This document shows, one piece after another, positions 1-10,800 of a DNA stretch of 64,000 nucleotides. The translations under genes were made by a program, and so were the position numbers. Numbering within the stretch: position 1 is the stretch's first letter; every line of letters begins with the position of its first letter. The notes under the pieces are model-generated. The model was not told the origin of the DNA. It saw nothing but the letters and a program-made list of their open reading frames with translations, and ran no database searches. Origin of the DNA: Larix kaempferi (lineage: Eukaryota > Streptophyta > Pinopsida > Pinales > Pinaceae); the NCBI GenBank assembly GCA_027924585.1, contig BSBM01000917.1, positions 9,353,501-9,417,500 of the forward strand, given 5' to 3'.

Positions 1-17
1 ACTATAGAAAGTCGTTA

Positions 18-25
18 TGACGTAG
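18..25 (+). other. TGACGT half-site present in most monomers
   Basis: TGACGTAG is present here and in the same place in most units. TGACGT is the core half of CRE/ATF-type bZIP sites. The full palindrome TGACGTCA is not formed. The CpG is often decayed to TGACAT or TGATGT. This is a motif match only. Confidence 0.4.
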
Positions 26-56
26 AGTGTGCATACTTTGTAGATTCCATTTATGA

Positions 57-90
57 AATAAAACACATTTTCTAAAAACTCGTGTTTTTT
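57..90 (+). other. Polyadenylation-signal-like arrangement in each monomer
   Basis: AATAAA at 57-62 is followed by CACA and then, about 20 bases downstream, by a GTG plus T6 tract at 82-90. This matches the order of a metazoan poly(A) signal, cleavage region and GU/U-rich downstream element. It recurs in nearly every unit on the plus strand. A few units lose it, for example AAAGAAAA near 49,850 and 61,785. Whether the array is transcribed is unknown. Confidence 0.45.
74..89. other. Six-base inverted repeat with four-base loop
   Basis: AAAAAC and GTTTTT flank TCGT, forming a perfect 6 bp stem. Many variants fall in the loop and leave the stem intact (TTGT, TCAT, TCCT, TAGT). Stem-breaking variants are a minority, such as AAACAC near 4,398. 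The stem is AT-rich and weak. The bias towards loop changes may simply reflect the CpG in the loop. Confidence 0.5.
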
Positions 91-106
91 ACGAAATCAT
101 GTCAAC

Positions 107-116
107 CTTCTAGAAG
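107..116. promoter_or_regulatory. Heat-shock-element-like palindrome
   Basis: CTTCTAGAAG contains TTCnnGAA, the inverted-repeat core bound by heat shock factor in eukaryotes. The flanking five-base steps read AAA upstream and TGT downstream, so they are imperfect third and fourth units. The core is kept in most monomers. It is lost in units with AGATGC, CTGGAAG or TTTTAACAG variants. Binding is not demonstrated, and the same bases also form an XbaI site. Confidence 0.45.
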
Positions 117-142
117 CTGTGATTTTAAAAAACTGCGGAAGT

Positions 143-148
143 AAGCTT
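143..148. other. HindIII site recurring once per monomer
   Basis: AAGCTT occurs at this place in most units, within a TAAGCTTTTC context. Together with TCTAGA at 109-114 it predicts ladders of about 173 bp in digests. Missing sites mark variant families, for example TAAGTTTT, TAAGATTT, TAAGGTTT and TAAGCGTT. Confidence 0.85.
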
Positions 149-162
149 TTCTTATTTCCAGA

Positions 163-172
163 CGCATGCGCA
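163..172. other. CGCATGCG palindrome, NRF1-like
   Basis: CGCATGCGCA follows the TTTCCGGA stretch of most monomers. It matches the NRF1 consensus at 10 of 12 positions by my alignment, with the right half-site complete. It holds two CpGs, and common variants are the expected deamination products (GCATGTGC, GCATGCAT, GGATGC, GACACA). Function is not shown. Confidence 0.35.
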
Positions 173-694
173 AACTATAGAATGTCGTTATGACGTAGAA
201 TGTGCATACTTTGTAGATTCCATTTATGAAATAAAACACATTTTCTAAAAACTAGTGTTTTTTACGAAATCATGTAAACCTTCTAGAAGCTGTGATTTTA
301 AAAAACGGGCGAAGTAAGCTTTTCTTATTTCCGGACGCATGCGCAAACTATAGAAAGTCGTTATGACGTGGAATGTGCATACTTTGTTGATTCTATTTAT
401 GAAATAAATAACATTTTCTAAAAACTCGTGTTTTTTAAGAAATCATGTAAACCTCCTAGAAGTTGTGATTTTAAAAAACGGGGGAAGTAAGCTTTTCTTA
501 TTTCCAAACGCATGCGCAAACTATAGAAAGTCGTTATGACGTAGAATGTGCATACTTTGTTGATTCCTTTTATGAAATAAAACACATTTTCTAAAAACTC
601 GTGTTTTTTAAGAAATCATGTAAACCTTCTAGAAGTTGTGATTTTAAAAAACGGGGGAAGTAAGCTTTTCTTATTTCCGGACGCATGCGGAAAC

Positions 695-703
695 TATATA
701 AAG
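695..703 (+). other. TATA-box-like variant monomer
   Basis: The usual CTATAGAAAG becomes CTATATAAAG, which matches the TATA-box consensus. The same change occurs at about 1,732, 4,325, 6,228, 8,820, 11,071, 12,972, 14,874, 20,582, 24,909, 41,320, 46,685, 49,625, 53,252, 58,618 and 61,559. In many of these it follows the TTGATTAAGC variant, so it is inherited with that subfamily. Promoter activity is unproven. Confidence 0.4.
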
Positions 704-1499
704 TCGTTATGACGTAGAATGTGCATACTTTGTAGATTCCATTTATGAAATAAAACACATTTTCTAAAAACTCGTGTTTTTTACGAAATCATGTAAACCT
801 TCTAAAAGCTGTGATTTTAAAAAATGGTGGAAGTATGCTTTTCTTATTTCCGGACGCATGCGCAAACTATAGAAAGTCGTTATGCCGTAGAATGTGCATA
901 CTTTGTAGATTCCATTTATGAAATAAAACACATTTTCTAAAAAGTCGTGTTTTCTACGAAATCATGTAAACCTTCTAGAAGCCGTGATTTTAAAAAATGG
1001 TGGAAGTAAGCTTTTCTTATTTCCGGACGTATGCGCAAACTATAGAAAGTCATTATGACGTAGAATGTGCATACTTTGTAGATTCCATTTATGAAATAAG
1101 ACACATTTTCTAAAAACTCTTTTTTTTTACGAAATCATGTAAACCTTCTAGAAGCTGTGATTTTAAAAAACGGGGGAAGTAAACTTTTATTATTTCCGGA
1201 CGCATACGCAAACTATAGAATGTCGTTATGACGTAGAATGTGCATAGTTTGTAGATTCCATTTATGAAATAAAACACATTTTCTAAAAACTCGTGTTTTT
1301 TATGAAATCATGTAAACCTTCTAGATGCTGTGATTTTAAAAAATGGTGGAAGTAAGATTTTCTTATTCCCGGACGCATGCGCAAACTATAGAAAGTCGTT
1401 ATGACGTAGAATGTGCATACTTTGTAGATTCCATTTATGAAATAAAACGCATTTTCTAAAAACTCCTGTTTTTTACGAAATCATGTAAACCTTCTAGAA

Positions 1500-3420
1500 G
1501 CTGTGATTTTAAAAAACGGTGGAAGTAAGCTTTTCTTATTTCCGGACGCATTCGTAAACTATAGAATTTCGTTATGACGTAGAATGTGCATACTTTGTAG
1601 ATTCCATTTATGAAATAAAACACATTTTCTAAAAACTCCTGTTTTTTACGAAATCATATAAACCTTCTAGAAGCTGTGATTTTAAAAAACGGTTGATTAA
1701 GCTTTTCTTATTTCCGGACGCATGCGCAAACTATATAAAGTCGTTATGACGTAGAATGTGCATACTTTGTTGATTCCATTTATGAAATAAAACACATTTT
1801 CTAAACACTCGTGTTTTTTAAGAAATCATGTAAACCTTCTAGAAGCTGTGATTTTAAAAAACGGGGGAAGTAAGCTTTTCTTATCTCCGGACGCATGCGC
1901 AAACTATAGAAAGTCATTATGCGGTAGAATGTGCATAGTCTGTAGATTCGATTTATGAAATAAAACACATTTTCTAAAAACTCGTGTTTTTTACGAAATC
2001 ATGTAAACCTTCTAGAAGCTCTAATTTTAAAAAACGGTGGAAGTAAGCTTTTCTTATTTCCGGACGCATGTGCAAACTACAGAAAGTCGTTATGACGTAG
2101 AATGTGCATACTTTGTTGATTCCATTTATGAAATAAAACACATTTTCTAAAAACTCGTGTTTTTTAACAAATCATGTAAACCTTCTAGAAGCTGTGATTT
2201 TAAAAAACGGGGGAAGTAAGCTTTTCTTATTTCCAAACGCATGCGCAAACAATAGAAAGTCATTATGATTTAGAATGTGCATACTTTGTTGATTCCATTT
2301 ATGAAATAAAACACATTTTCTAAAAACTCGTGTTTTTTAAGAAATCATGTAAACCTTCTAGAAGCTGTAATTTTAAAAAATGGGGGAAGTAAGCTTTTCT
2401 TTTTTCCGGACGGATGCGAAAACTATAGAAAGTCGTTATGACGTAGAATGTGCATACTTTGTAGATTCCATTTATGAAATAAAACACATTTTCTAAAAAC
2501 TTGTTTTTTTTACGAAATCATGTAAACCTTCTAGAAGCTGTGATTTTAAAAAACGGTGGAAGTAAGGTTTTCTTATTTCCGGACGCATGCGCAAACTATA
2601 GAATGTCGTTATGACGTAGAATGTTCATACTTTGTAGATTCCATCTATGAAATAAAACACATTTTCTAAAAACTCGTGTTTTTTACGAAATCATGTAAAC
2701 CTTCTAGAAGCTGTGATTTTAAAAAATGGGGGAAGTAAGCGTTACTTATTTCCGGACGCATGGGCAAACTATAGAAATTCGTTATGACGTAGAATGTGCA
2801 TACTTTGTAGATTCCATTTATGAAATAAAACACATTTTCTAAAAACTCGTGTTTTTTACGAAATCATGTAAACCTTCTAGAAGCTCTGATTTTAAAAAAC
2901 GGTGGAAGTAAGCTTTTCTTGTTTCCGGACGCATGAGTAAACTATAGAATGTCGTTATGACGTAGAATGTGCATACTTTGTAGATTCAAATTTATGAAAT
3001 AAAACACATTTTCTAAAAACTCGTGTTTTTTACGAAATCATGTAAACCTTCTAGAAGCTGTGATTTTAAAAAACAAGGGAAGTAAGTTTTTATTATTTCC
3101 GGACGCATGCGCAAACTATACAAAGTTGTTATGACGTAGAATGTGCATACTTTGTAGATTCCATTTATGAAATAAAACACATTTTCTAAAAACTCGTGTT
3201 TTTTACGAAATCATGTAAACCTTCTAGAAGCTGTGATTTTAAAAAACGGTGAAAGTAAGCTTTTCTTATTTCCGGACGAATGCGCAAACTATAGAAAGTC
3301 GTTATGACGTAGAATGTGCATACTTTGTTGATTCCATTTAAGAAATAAAACACATTTTCTAAAAACTCGTGGTTTTTACGAAATCATGTAAACCTTCTAG
3401 AAGCTGTGATTTTAAAAAAC
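1500..3420 (+). repeat. Higher-order block Q, copy 1
   Basis: A run of about eleven monomers is defined by ordered tags: GGTTGATTAAGC at 1,691, TGCGGTAG at 1,921, GAGTAAAC near 2,934 and GGTGAAAG near 3,249. The same tags at the same spacing (about 230, 1,243 and 1,557-1,560 bp after the first) recur in three later copies. This order of distinct variants shows copying of whole blocks rather than of single monomers. Confidence 0.85.
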
Positions 3421-4000
3421 GGTGGAAATAAGCTTTTCTTTTTTCCGGACGCATGCGCAAACTATAGAAAGTCGTTATGACGTAGAATGTGCATACTTTG
3501 TAGATTCCATTTATGAAATAAAACACATTTTCTAAAAACTCATGTTTTTTACGAAATCATGTAAACCTTTTAACAATTGTGATTTTAAAAAACGGTGGAA
3601 GTAAGCTTTTCTTATTTCCGGACGCATGCATAAACTATAGAAAGTTGTTATGACGTAGAATGTGCATACTTTGTTGATTCAATTTATGAAATAACACACA
3701 TTTTCTAAAAACTCGTGTTTTTTAAGAAATCATATAAACCTTCTAGAAGCTGTGATTTTAAAAAATGGGGGAAGTAAGCTTTTCTTATTTCCAAACGCAT
3801 GCATAAACTATAGAAAGTCGTTATGACGTAGAATGTGCATACTTTGTTGATTGCATTTATGAAATAAAACACATTTTCTAAAAACTCGTGTTTTTTAAGA
3901 AATCATGTAAAACTTCTAGAAGCTGTGATTTTAAAAAACGGGGAAGTAAGCTTTTCTTATTTCCGGACGCATGCGCGAACTATAGAAAGTCGTTATGACG
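3420..4000 (+). repeat. Tag trio with TTTTAACA and GCATAAAC variants
   Basis: Three monomers carry, in order, CCTTTTAACAA near 3,567, GCATGCATAAAC near 3,625 and 3,795, and a one-base-shorter CGGGGAAG near 3,940. Relatives of this trio occur near 5,470, 6,850, 8,060, 12,210, 14,110, 17,400, 24,330, 44,195, 45,410, 56,130 and 57,345. The TTTTAACA change destroys the heat-shock-like palindrome in those units. Confidence 0.75.
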
Positions 4001-6290
4001 TAGAATGTGCATACTTTGTAGATTCCATTTATGAAATAAAACACATTTTCTAAAAACTCGTGTTTTTTACGAAATCATGTAAACCTTCTAGAAGCTGTGA
4101 TTTTAAAAAACGGTGGAAGTAAGCTTTTCTTATTTCCAGACGCATTCGCAAACTATAGAATTTCGTTATGACGTAGAATGTGCATAGTTTGTAGATTCCA
4201 TTTATGAAATAAAACACATTTTCTAAAAACTCCTGTTTTTTACGAAATCATATAAACCTTCTAGAAGCTGTGATTTTAAAAAACGGTTGATTAAGCTTTT
4301 CTTATTTCCGGACGCATGCGCAAACTATATAAAGTCGTTATGACGTAGAATGTGCATACTTTGTAGATTCCATTTATGAAATAAAACACATTTTCTAAAC
4401 ACTCGTGTTTTTTTACGAAATCATGTAAACCTTCTATAGGTGGGATTTTAAAAAACTGTCGAAGTAAGATTTTCTTATTTCCGGACGCATGCGCAAAGTA
4501 TAGAATGTCGTTATGACGTAGAATGTGCATACTTTGTTGATTCTATTTATGAAATAAAACACATTTTCTAAAAAATAAGGTTTTTTACGAAATCATATAA
4601 ACCTTCTAGATGCTGTGATTTTAAAAAACGGGAGAAGTAAGCTTTTCTTATTTCCGGACGCATGCGCAAAGTATAGAAAGTCGTTATGACGTAGAATGTG
4701 CATACTTTGTTGATTCGATTTACGAAATAAAACACATTTTCTAAAAACTCGTGTTTTTTAAGAAATCATGTAAACCTTCTAGGAGCTGTGATTTTAAAAA
4801 ACGGTGGAAGTAAGCTTTTCTTATTTCCGGACGGATGCGCAAACTATAGAAAGTCGTTAAGACGTAGAATGTGCATACTTTGTTGATTCCATTTATGAAA
4901 TAAAACACATTTTCTAAAAACTCGTGTTTTTTACGAAATCATGTAAACCTTCTGGAAGCTGTGATTTTAAAAAACGGTGGAAGTAAGCTTTTCTTATTTC
5001 CGGACGCATGCGCAAACTATAGAAAGTTGTTATGACGTAGAATGTGCATACTTTGCTGATTCCATTTACGAAATAAAACACATTTTCTAAAAACTCTTGT
5101 TTTTTACGAAATCATGTAAACCTTCTAGAAGCTGTGATTTTAAAAAACGGTGGAAGTAAGCTTTTCTTATTTCCGGACGCATGCGCAAACTATAGAAAGT
5201 CGTTATGACGTAGAATGTGCATACTTTGTTGATTCCATTTATGAAATAAAACACATTTTCTAAAAACTCGTGTTTTTTAAGAAATCATGTAAACCTTCTA
5301 GAAGCTGTGATTTTAAAAAACGGGGGAAGTAAGCTTTTCTTATTTCCAAACGCACGCGCAAACTATAGAAAGTCCTTATGACGTAGAATGTGCATACTTT
5401 GTTGATTCCATTTATGAAATAAAGCACATTTTCTAAAAACTCGTGTTTTTTACGAAATCATGTAAACCTTTTAACAGTTGTGATTTTAAAAAACGGTGGA
5501 AGTAAGCTTTTCTTATTTCCGGACGCATGCATAAACTATAGAAAGTTGTTATGACGTAGAATGTGCATACTTTGTCGATTCCATTTATGAAATAACACAC
5601 ATTTTCTAAAAACTCGTGTTTTTTAAGAAATCATATAAACCTTCTAGAAGCTGTGATTTTAAAAAATGGGGGAAGTAAGCTTTTCTTATTTCCAAACGCA
5701 TGCATAAACTATAGAAAGTCGTTATGACGTAGAATGTGCATACTTTGTTGATTGCATTTATAAGATAAAACACATTTTCTAAAAACTCGTGTTTTTTAAG
5801 AAATCATGTAAACCTTCTAGAAGCTGTGATTTTAAAAAACGGGGAAGTAAGCTTTTCGTATTTCCGGACGCATGCGCAAACTATAGAAAGTCGTTATGAC
5901 GTAGAATGTGCATACTTTGTAGATTCCATTTATGAAATAAAACACATTTTCTAAAAACTCGTGTTTTTTACATAATCATGTAAACCTTCTAGAAGCTGTG
6001 ATTTTAAAAAACGGTGGAAGTAAGCTTTTCTTATTTCCGGACGCATTCGCAAACTATAGAATTTCGATATGACGTAGAATGTGCATACTTTGTAGATTCC
6101 ATTTATGAAATAAAACACATTTTCTAAAAACTCCTGTTTTTTACGAAATCATATAAACCTTCTAGAAGCTGTGATTTTAAAAAACGGTTGATTAAGCTTT
6201 TCTTATTTCCGGACGCATGCGCAAACTATATAAAGTCGTTATGACGTAGAATGTGCATACTTTGTTGATTCCATTTATGAAATAAAACAC
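4000..6290 (+). repeat. Higher-order block R, copy 1
   Basis: About thirteen monomers share ordered rare variants: GGTTGATTAAGC at 4,285, TTCTATAGGTGGG at about 4,432, GGGAGAAG near 4,630, GTTAAGACG near 4,856, CTTCTGGAAG near 4,950, TTTGCTGATT near 5,053 and CAAACGCACGCG near 5,347. The block recurs from about 10,745 at an offset of about 6,744 bp (39 monomers). A shorter copy starts near 20,260. A 79-codon minus-strand open frame at 4,291-4,530 is carried identically in all three, which reflects block copying. Confidence 0.88.
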
Positions 6291-7260
6291 ATTTTCTAAA
6301 AACTCGTGTTTTTTACGAAATCATGTAAACCTTCTAGAAGCTGTGATTTTAAAAAACAGGGGAAGTAAGTTTTTCTTATTTCCGGACGCATGCGCAAACT
6401 ATAGAAAGTTGTTATGACGTAGAATGTGCATACTTTGTAGATTCCATTTATGAAATAAAACACATTTTCTAAAAACTCGTGTTTTTTACGAAATCATGTA
6501 AACCTTCTAGAAGCTATGATTTTAAAAAACGGTGAAAGTAAGCTTTTCTTATTTCCGGACGAATGCGCATACTATAGAAAGTCGTTATGACGTAGAATGT
6601 GCATACTTTGTTGATTCCATTTAAGAAATAAAACACATTTTCTAAAAACTCGTGGTTTTTACGAAATCATGTAAACCTTCTAGAAGCTGTGATTTTAAAA
6701 AACGGTGGAAATAAGCTTTTCTTTTTTCTGGACGCATGCGCAAACTATAGAAAGTCGTTATGACGTAGAATGTGCATACTTTGTAGATTCCATTTATGAA
6801 ATAAAACACATTTTCTAAAAACTCGTGTTTTTTACGAAATCATGTAAACCTTTTAACAGTTGTGATTTTAAGACACGGTGGAAGTAAGCTTTTCTTATTT
6901 CAGGACGCATGCATAAACTATAGAAATTTGTTATGACGTAGAATGTGCATACTTTGTTGATTCCATTTATGAAATAACACACATTTTCTAAAAACTCGTG
7001 TTTTTTAAGAAATCATATAAACCTTCTAGAAGCTGTGATTTTAAAAAATGGGGGAAGTAAGCTTTTCTTATTTCCGGACGCATGCGCAAACTATAGAAAG
7101 TCGTTATGACGTAGAATGTGCATACTTTGTAGATTCCATTTATGAAATAAAACACATTTTCTAAAAACTCGTGTTTTTTATGAAATCATGTAAACCTTCT
7201 AGAAGCTGTGATTTTAAAAAACGGGGGAAGTAAGCGTTACTTATTTCCGGACGCATGCGC
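6290..7260 (+). repeat. Mixed monomers between blocks
   Basis: Ordinary 173 bp units include GGTGAAAG near 6,531, a TTTAAGAAAT unit near 6,620 and a TTTTAACAG unit near 6,850. They resemble the right part of block Q followed by the TTTTAACA trio, with one or two monomers missing. No gene is seen. Confidence 0.7.
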
Positions 7261-10200
7261 AAACTATAGAAATAAGTTATGACGTAGAATGTGCATACTT
7301 TGTAGATTCCATTTATGAAATAAAACACATTTTCTAAAAACTCGTGTTTTTTACGAAATCATGTAAACCTTCTAGAAGCTCTGATTTTAAAAAACAGTGG
7401 AAGTAAGCTTTTCTTGTTTCCGGATGCATGAGTAAACTATAGAATGTCGTTATGATGTAGAATGTGCATACTTTGTAGATTCAAATTTATGAAATAAAAC
7501 ATATTTTCTAAAAACCCGTGTTTTTTACGAAATCATGTAAACCTTCTAGAAGCTGTGATTTTAAAAAACAGGGGAAGTAAGTTTTTCTTATTTCCGGACG
7601 CATGCGCAAACTATAGAAAGTTGTTATGACGTAGAATGTGCATACTTTGTAGATTCCATTTATGAAATAAAACACATTTTCTAAAAACTCGTGTTTTTTA
7701 CGAAATCATGTAAACCTTCTAGAAGCTGTGATTTTAAAAAACGGTGAAAGTAAGCTTTTCTTATTTCCGGACGAATGCGCAAACTATAGAAAGTCGTTAT
7801 GACGTAGAATGTGCATACTTTGTTGATTCCATTTAAGAAATAAAACACATTTTCTAAAAACTCGTGTTTTTTACGAAATCATGTAAACCTTCTAGAAGCT
7901 GTGATTTTAAAAAACGGTGGAAATAAGCTTTTCTTTTTTCCGGACGCATGCGCAAACTATAGAAAGTCGTTATGACGTAGAATGTGCATACTTTGTAGAT
8001 AGAATTTATGAAATAAAACACATTTTCTAAAAACTCGTGTTTTTTACGAAATCATGTAAACCTTTTAACAGTTGTGATTTTAAAAAACGGTGGAAGTAAG
8101 CTTTTCTTATTTCCGGATGCATGCATAAACTATAGAAAGTTGTTATGACGTAGAATGTGCATACTTTGTCGATTCCATTTATGAAATAACACACATTTTC
8201 TAAAAACTCGTGTTTTTTAAGAAATCATATAAACCTTCTAGAAGCTGTGATTTTAAAAAATGGGGGAAGTAAGCTTTTCTTATTTCCAAACGCATGCATA
8301 AACTATAGAAAGTCGTTATGACGTAGAATGTGCATACTTTGTTGATTGCATTTATGAAATAAAACACATTTTCTAAAAACTCGTGTTTTTTAAGAAATCA
8401 TGTAAACCTTCTAGAAGCTGTGATTTTAAAAAACGGGGAAGTAAGCTTTTCGTATTTCCGGACGCATGCGCAAACTATAGAAAGTCGTTATGACGTAGAA
8501 TGTGCATACTTTGTAGATTCCATTTATGAAATAAAACACATTTTCTAAAAACTCGTGTTTTTTACGAAATCATGTAAACCTTCTAGAAGCTGTGATTTTA
8601 AAAAACGGTGGAAGTAATCTTTTCTTATTTCCGGACGCATTCGCAAACTATAGAATTTCGTTATGACGTAGAATGTGCATACTTTGTAGATTCCATTTAT
8701 GAAATAAAACACATTTTCTAAAAACTCCTGTTTTTTACGAAATCATATAAACCTTCTAGAAGCTGTGATTTTAAAAAACGGTTGATTAAGCTTTTCTTAT
8801 TTCCGGACGCATGCGCAAACTATATAAAGTCGTTATGACGTAGAATGTGCATACTGTGTTGATTCCATTTATGAAATAAAACACATTTTCTAAACACTCG
8901 TGTTTTTTAAGAAATCATGTAAACCTTCTAGAAGTTGTGATTTTAAAAAACGGGGGAAGTAAGCTTTTCTTATCTCCGGACGCATGCGCAAACTATAGAA
9001 AGTCATTATGCGGTAGAATGTGCATACTTTGTAGATTCGATTTATGAAATAAAACACATTTTCTAAAAACTCGTGTTTTTTACGAAATCATGTAAACCTT
9101 CTAGAAGCTCTGATTTTAAAAAACGGTGGAAGTAAGCTTTTCTTATTTCCGGACGCATGTGCAAACTACAGAAAGTCGTTATGACGTAGAATGTGCATAC
9201 TTTGTTGATTCCATTTATGAAATAAAACACATTTTCTAAAAACTCGTGTTTTTTAACAAATCATGTAAACCTTCTAGAAGCTGTGATTTTAAAAAACGGG
9301 GGAAGTAAGCTTTTCTTATTTCCAAACGCATGCGCAAACAATAGAAAGTCATTATGATGTAGAATGTGCATACTTTGTTGATTCCGTTTATGAAATAAAA
9401 CACATTTTCTAAAAACTCGTGTTTTTTAGGAAATCATGTAAACCTTCTAGAAGCTGTAATTTTAAAAAATGGGGGAAGTAAGCTTTTCTTTTTTCCGGAC
9501 GGATGCGAAAACTATAGAAAGTCGTTATGACGTAGAATGTGCATACTTTGTAGATTCCATTTATGAAATAAAACACATTTTCTAAAAACTTGTGTTTTTT
9601 ACGAAATCATGTAAACCTTCTAGAAGCTGTGATTTTAAAAAACGGTGGAAGTAAGGTTTTCTTATTTCCGGACGCATGCGCAAACTATAGAATGTCGTTA
9701 TGACGTAGAATGTGCATACTTTGTAGATTCCATCTATGAAATAAAACACATTTTCTAAAAACTCGTGTTTTTTACGAAATCATGTAAACCTTCTAGAAGC
9801 TGTGATTTTAAAAAACGGGGGAAGTAAGCGTTACTTATTTCCGGACGCATGCGCAAACTATAGAAATTCGTTATGAAGTAGAATGTGCATACTTTGTAGA
9901 TTCCATTTATGAAATAAAACACATTTTCTAAAAACTCGTGTTTTTTACGAAATCATGTAAACCTTCTAGAAGCTCTGATTTTAAAAAACGGTGGAAGTAA
10001 GCTTTTCTTGTTTCCGGACGCATGAGTAAACTATAGAATGTCGTTATAACGTAGAATGTGCATACTTTGTAGATTCAAATTTATGAAATAAAACACATTT
10101 TCTAAAAACTCGTGTTTTTTACGAAATCATGTAAACCTTCTAGAAGATGTGATTTTAAAAAAAAGGGGAAGTAAGTTTTTCTTATTTCCGGATGCATGCG

Positions 10201-10800
10201 CAAACTATAGAAAGTTGTTATGACGTAGAATGTGCATACTTTGTAGATTCCATTTATGAAATAAAACACATTTTCTAAAAACTCGTGTTTTTTACGAAAT
10301 CATGTAAACCTTCTAGAAGCTGTGATTTTAAAAAACGGTGAAAGTAAGCTTTTCTTATTTCCGGACGAATGCGCAAACTATAGAAAGTCGTTATGACGTA
10401 GAATGTGCATACTTTGTTGATTCCATTTAAGAAATAAAACACATTTTCTAAAAACTCGTGGTTTTTACGAAATCATGTAAACCTTTTAGAAGCTGTGATT
10501 TTAAAAAACGGTGGAAATAAGCTTTTCTTTTTTCCGGACGCATGCGCAAACTATAGAAAGTCGTTATGACGTAGAATGTGCATACTTTGTAGATTCCATT
10601 TATGAAATAAAACACATTTTCTAAAAACTCGTGTTTTTTAAGAAATCAGATAAACCTTCTAGAAGCTGTGACTTTAAAAAATGGGGGAAGTAAGCTTTTC
10701 TTATTTCCGGACACATGCGCAAACTATAGAAAGTCGTTATGACGTAGAATGTGCATACTTTGTAGATTCCATTTATGAAATAAAACACATTTTCTAAAAA
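7260..10800 (+). repeat. Large block S, copy 1
   Basis: About twenty monomers reappear at an offset of about 6,053 bp (35 monomers). Paired tags: AAACAGTGG near 7,394 and 13,446, GAGTAAAC near 7,430 and 13,484, AACCCGTG near 7,514 and 13,567, GGTGAAAG near 7,743 and 13,795, GGTTGATT near 8,780 and 14,833, and TGCGGTAG near 9,010 and 15,062. The match fades near 10,830. Within it, tags are also repeated 15 monomers (about 2,593 bp) apart. Confidence 0.85.
8600..10510 (+). repeat. Higher-order block Q, copy 2
   Basis: The tag series GGTTGATT (8,780), TGCGGTAG (9,010), GAGTAAAC (10,023) and GGTGAAAG (10,336) has the same spacing as in copy 1. It also shares the less common ACATGTGCAAACTAC, AACAAATC and CAAACAATAG variants in the same order. 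It lies inside block S. Confidence 0.85.

Larger units (their letters stand above)
1..173 (+). repeat. Representative monomer (reference numbering for this annotation)
   Basis: The first unit serves as the coordinate frame. Landmarks in order: TGACGT at 18-23, AATAAA at 57-62, an A5 and a T6 tract at 74-78 and 85-90, the palindrome CTTCTAGAAG at 107-116, TTTTAAAA at 123-130, AAGCTT at 143-148 and CGCATGCG at 163-170. CpG dinucleotides in the consensus sit near 13, 21, 81, 92, 133, 159, 163 and 169. This particular unit has variants at several of these, for example CCAG in place of CCGG near 159. The phase chosen is arbitrary, since a tandem array has no intrinsic start. Confidence 0.95.
1..1450 (+). 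repeat. Left-edge segment of divergent monomers
   Basis: About eight monomers do not share the tags of the following blocks. The first units resemble those at 38.6-39.3 kb. Shared tags are CTGCGGAAG (143 and 38,696), AACTAGTG (about 250 and 38,813), GGGCGAAG (about 307 and 38,869) and GCATGCGGAAAC (about 685 and 39,246). No gene is seen. Confidence 0.75.

Noticed and set aside
74-92. Bacterial-type intrinsic terminator (hairpin followed by T run)
   Set aside because: The stem is almost all A-T and the T run is part of the stem itself. The array is eukaryotic in character.
107-116. Transposon terminal inverted repeat
   Set aside because: The palindrome occurs once per monomer in a continuous array, with no element body and no target-site duplications.
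4291-4530. 79-codon minus-strand open frame, repeated identically at 11,035 and 20,547
   Set aside because: It is the translated satellite (79 codons over about 1.4 monomers). Its identity at three places follows from copying of block R. It has no start context, domain or codon bias that sets it apart.
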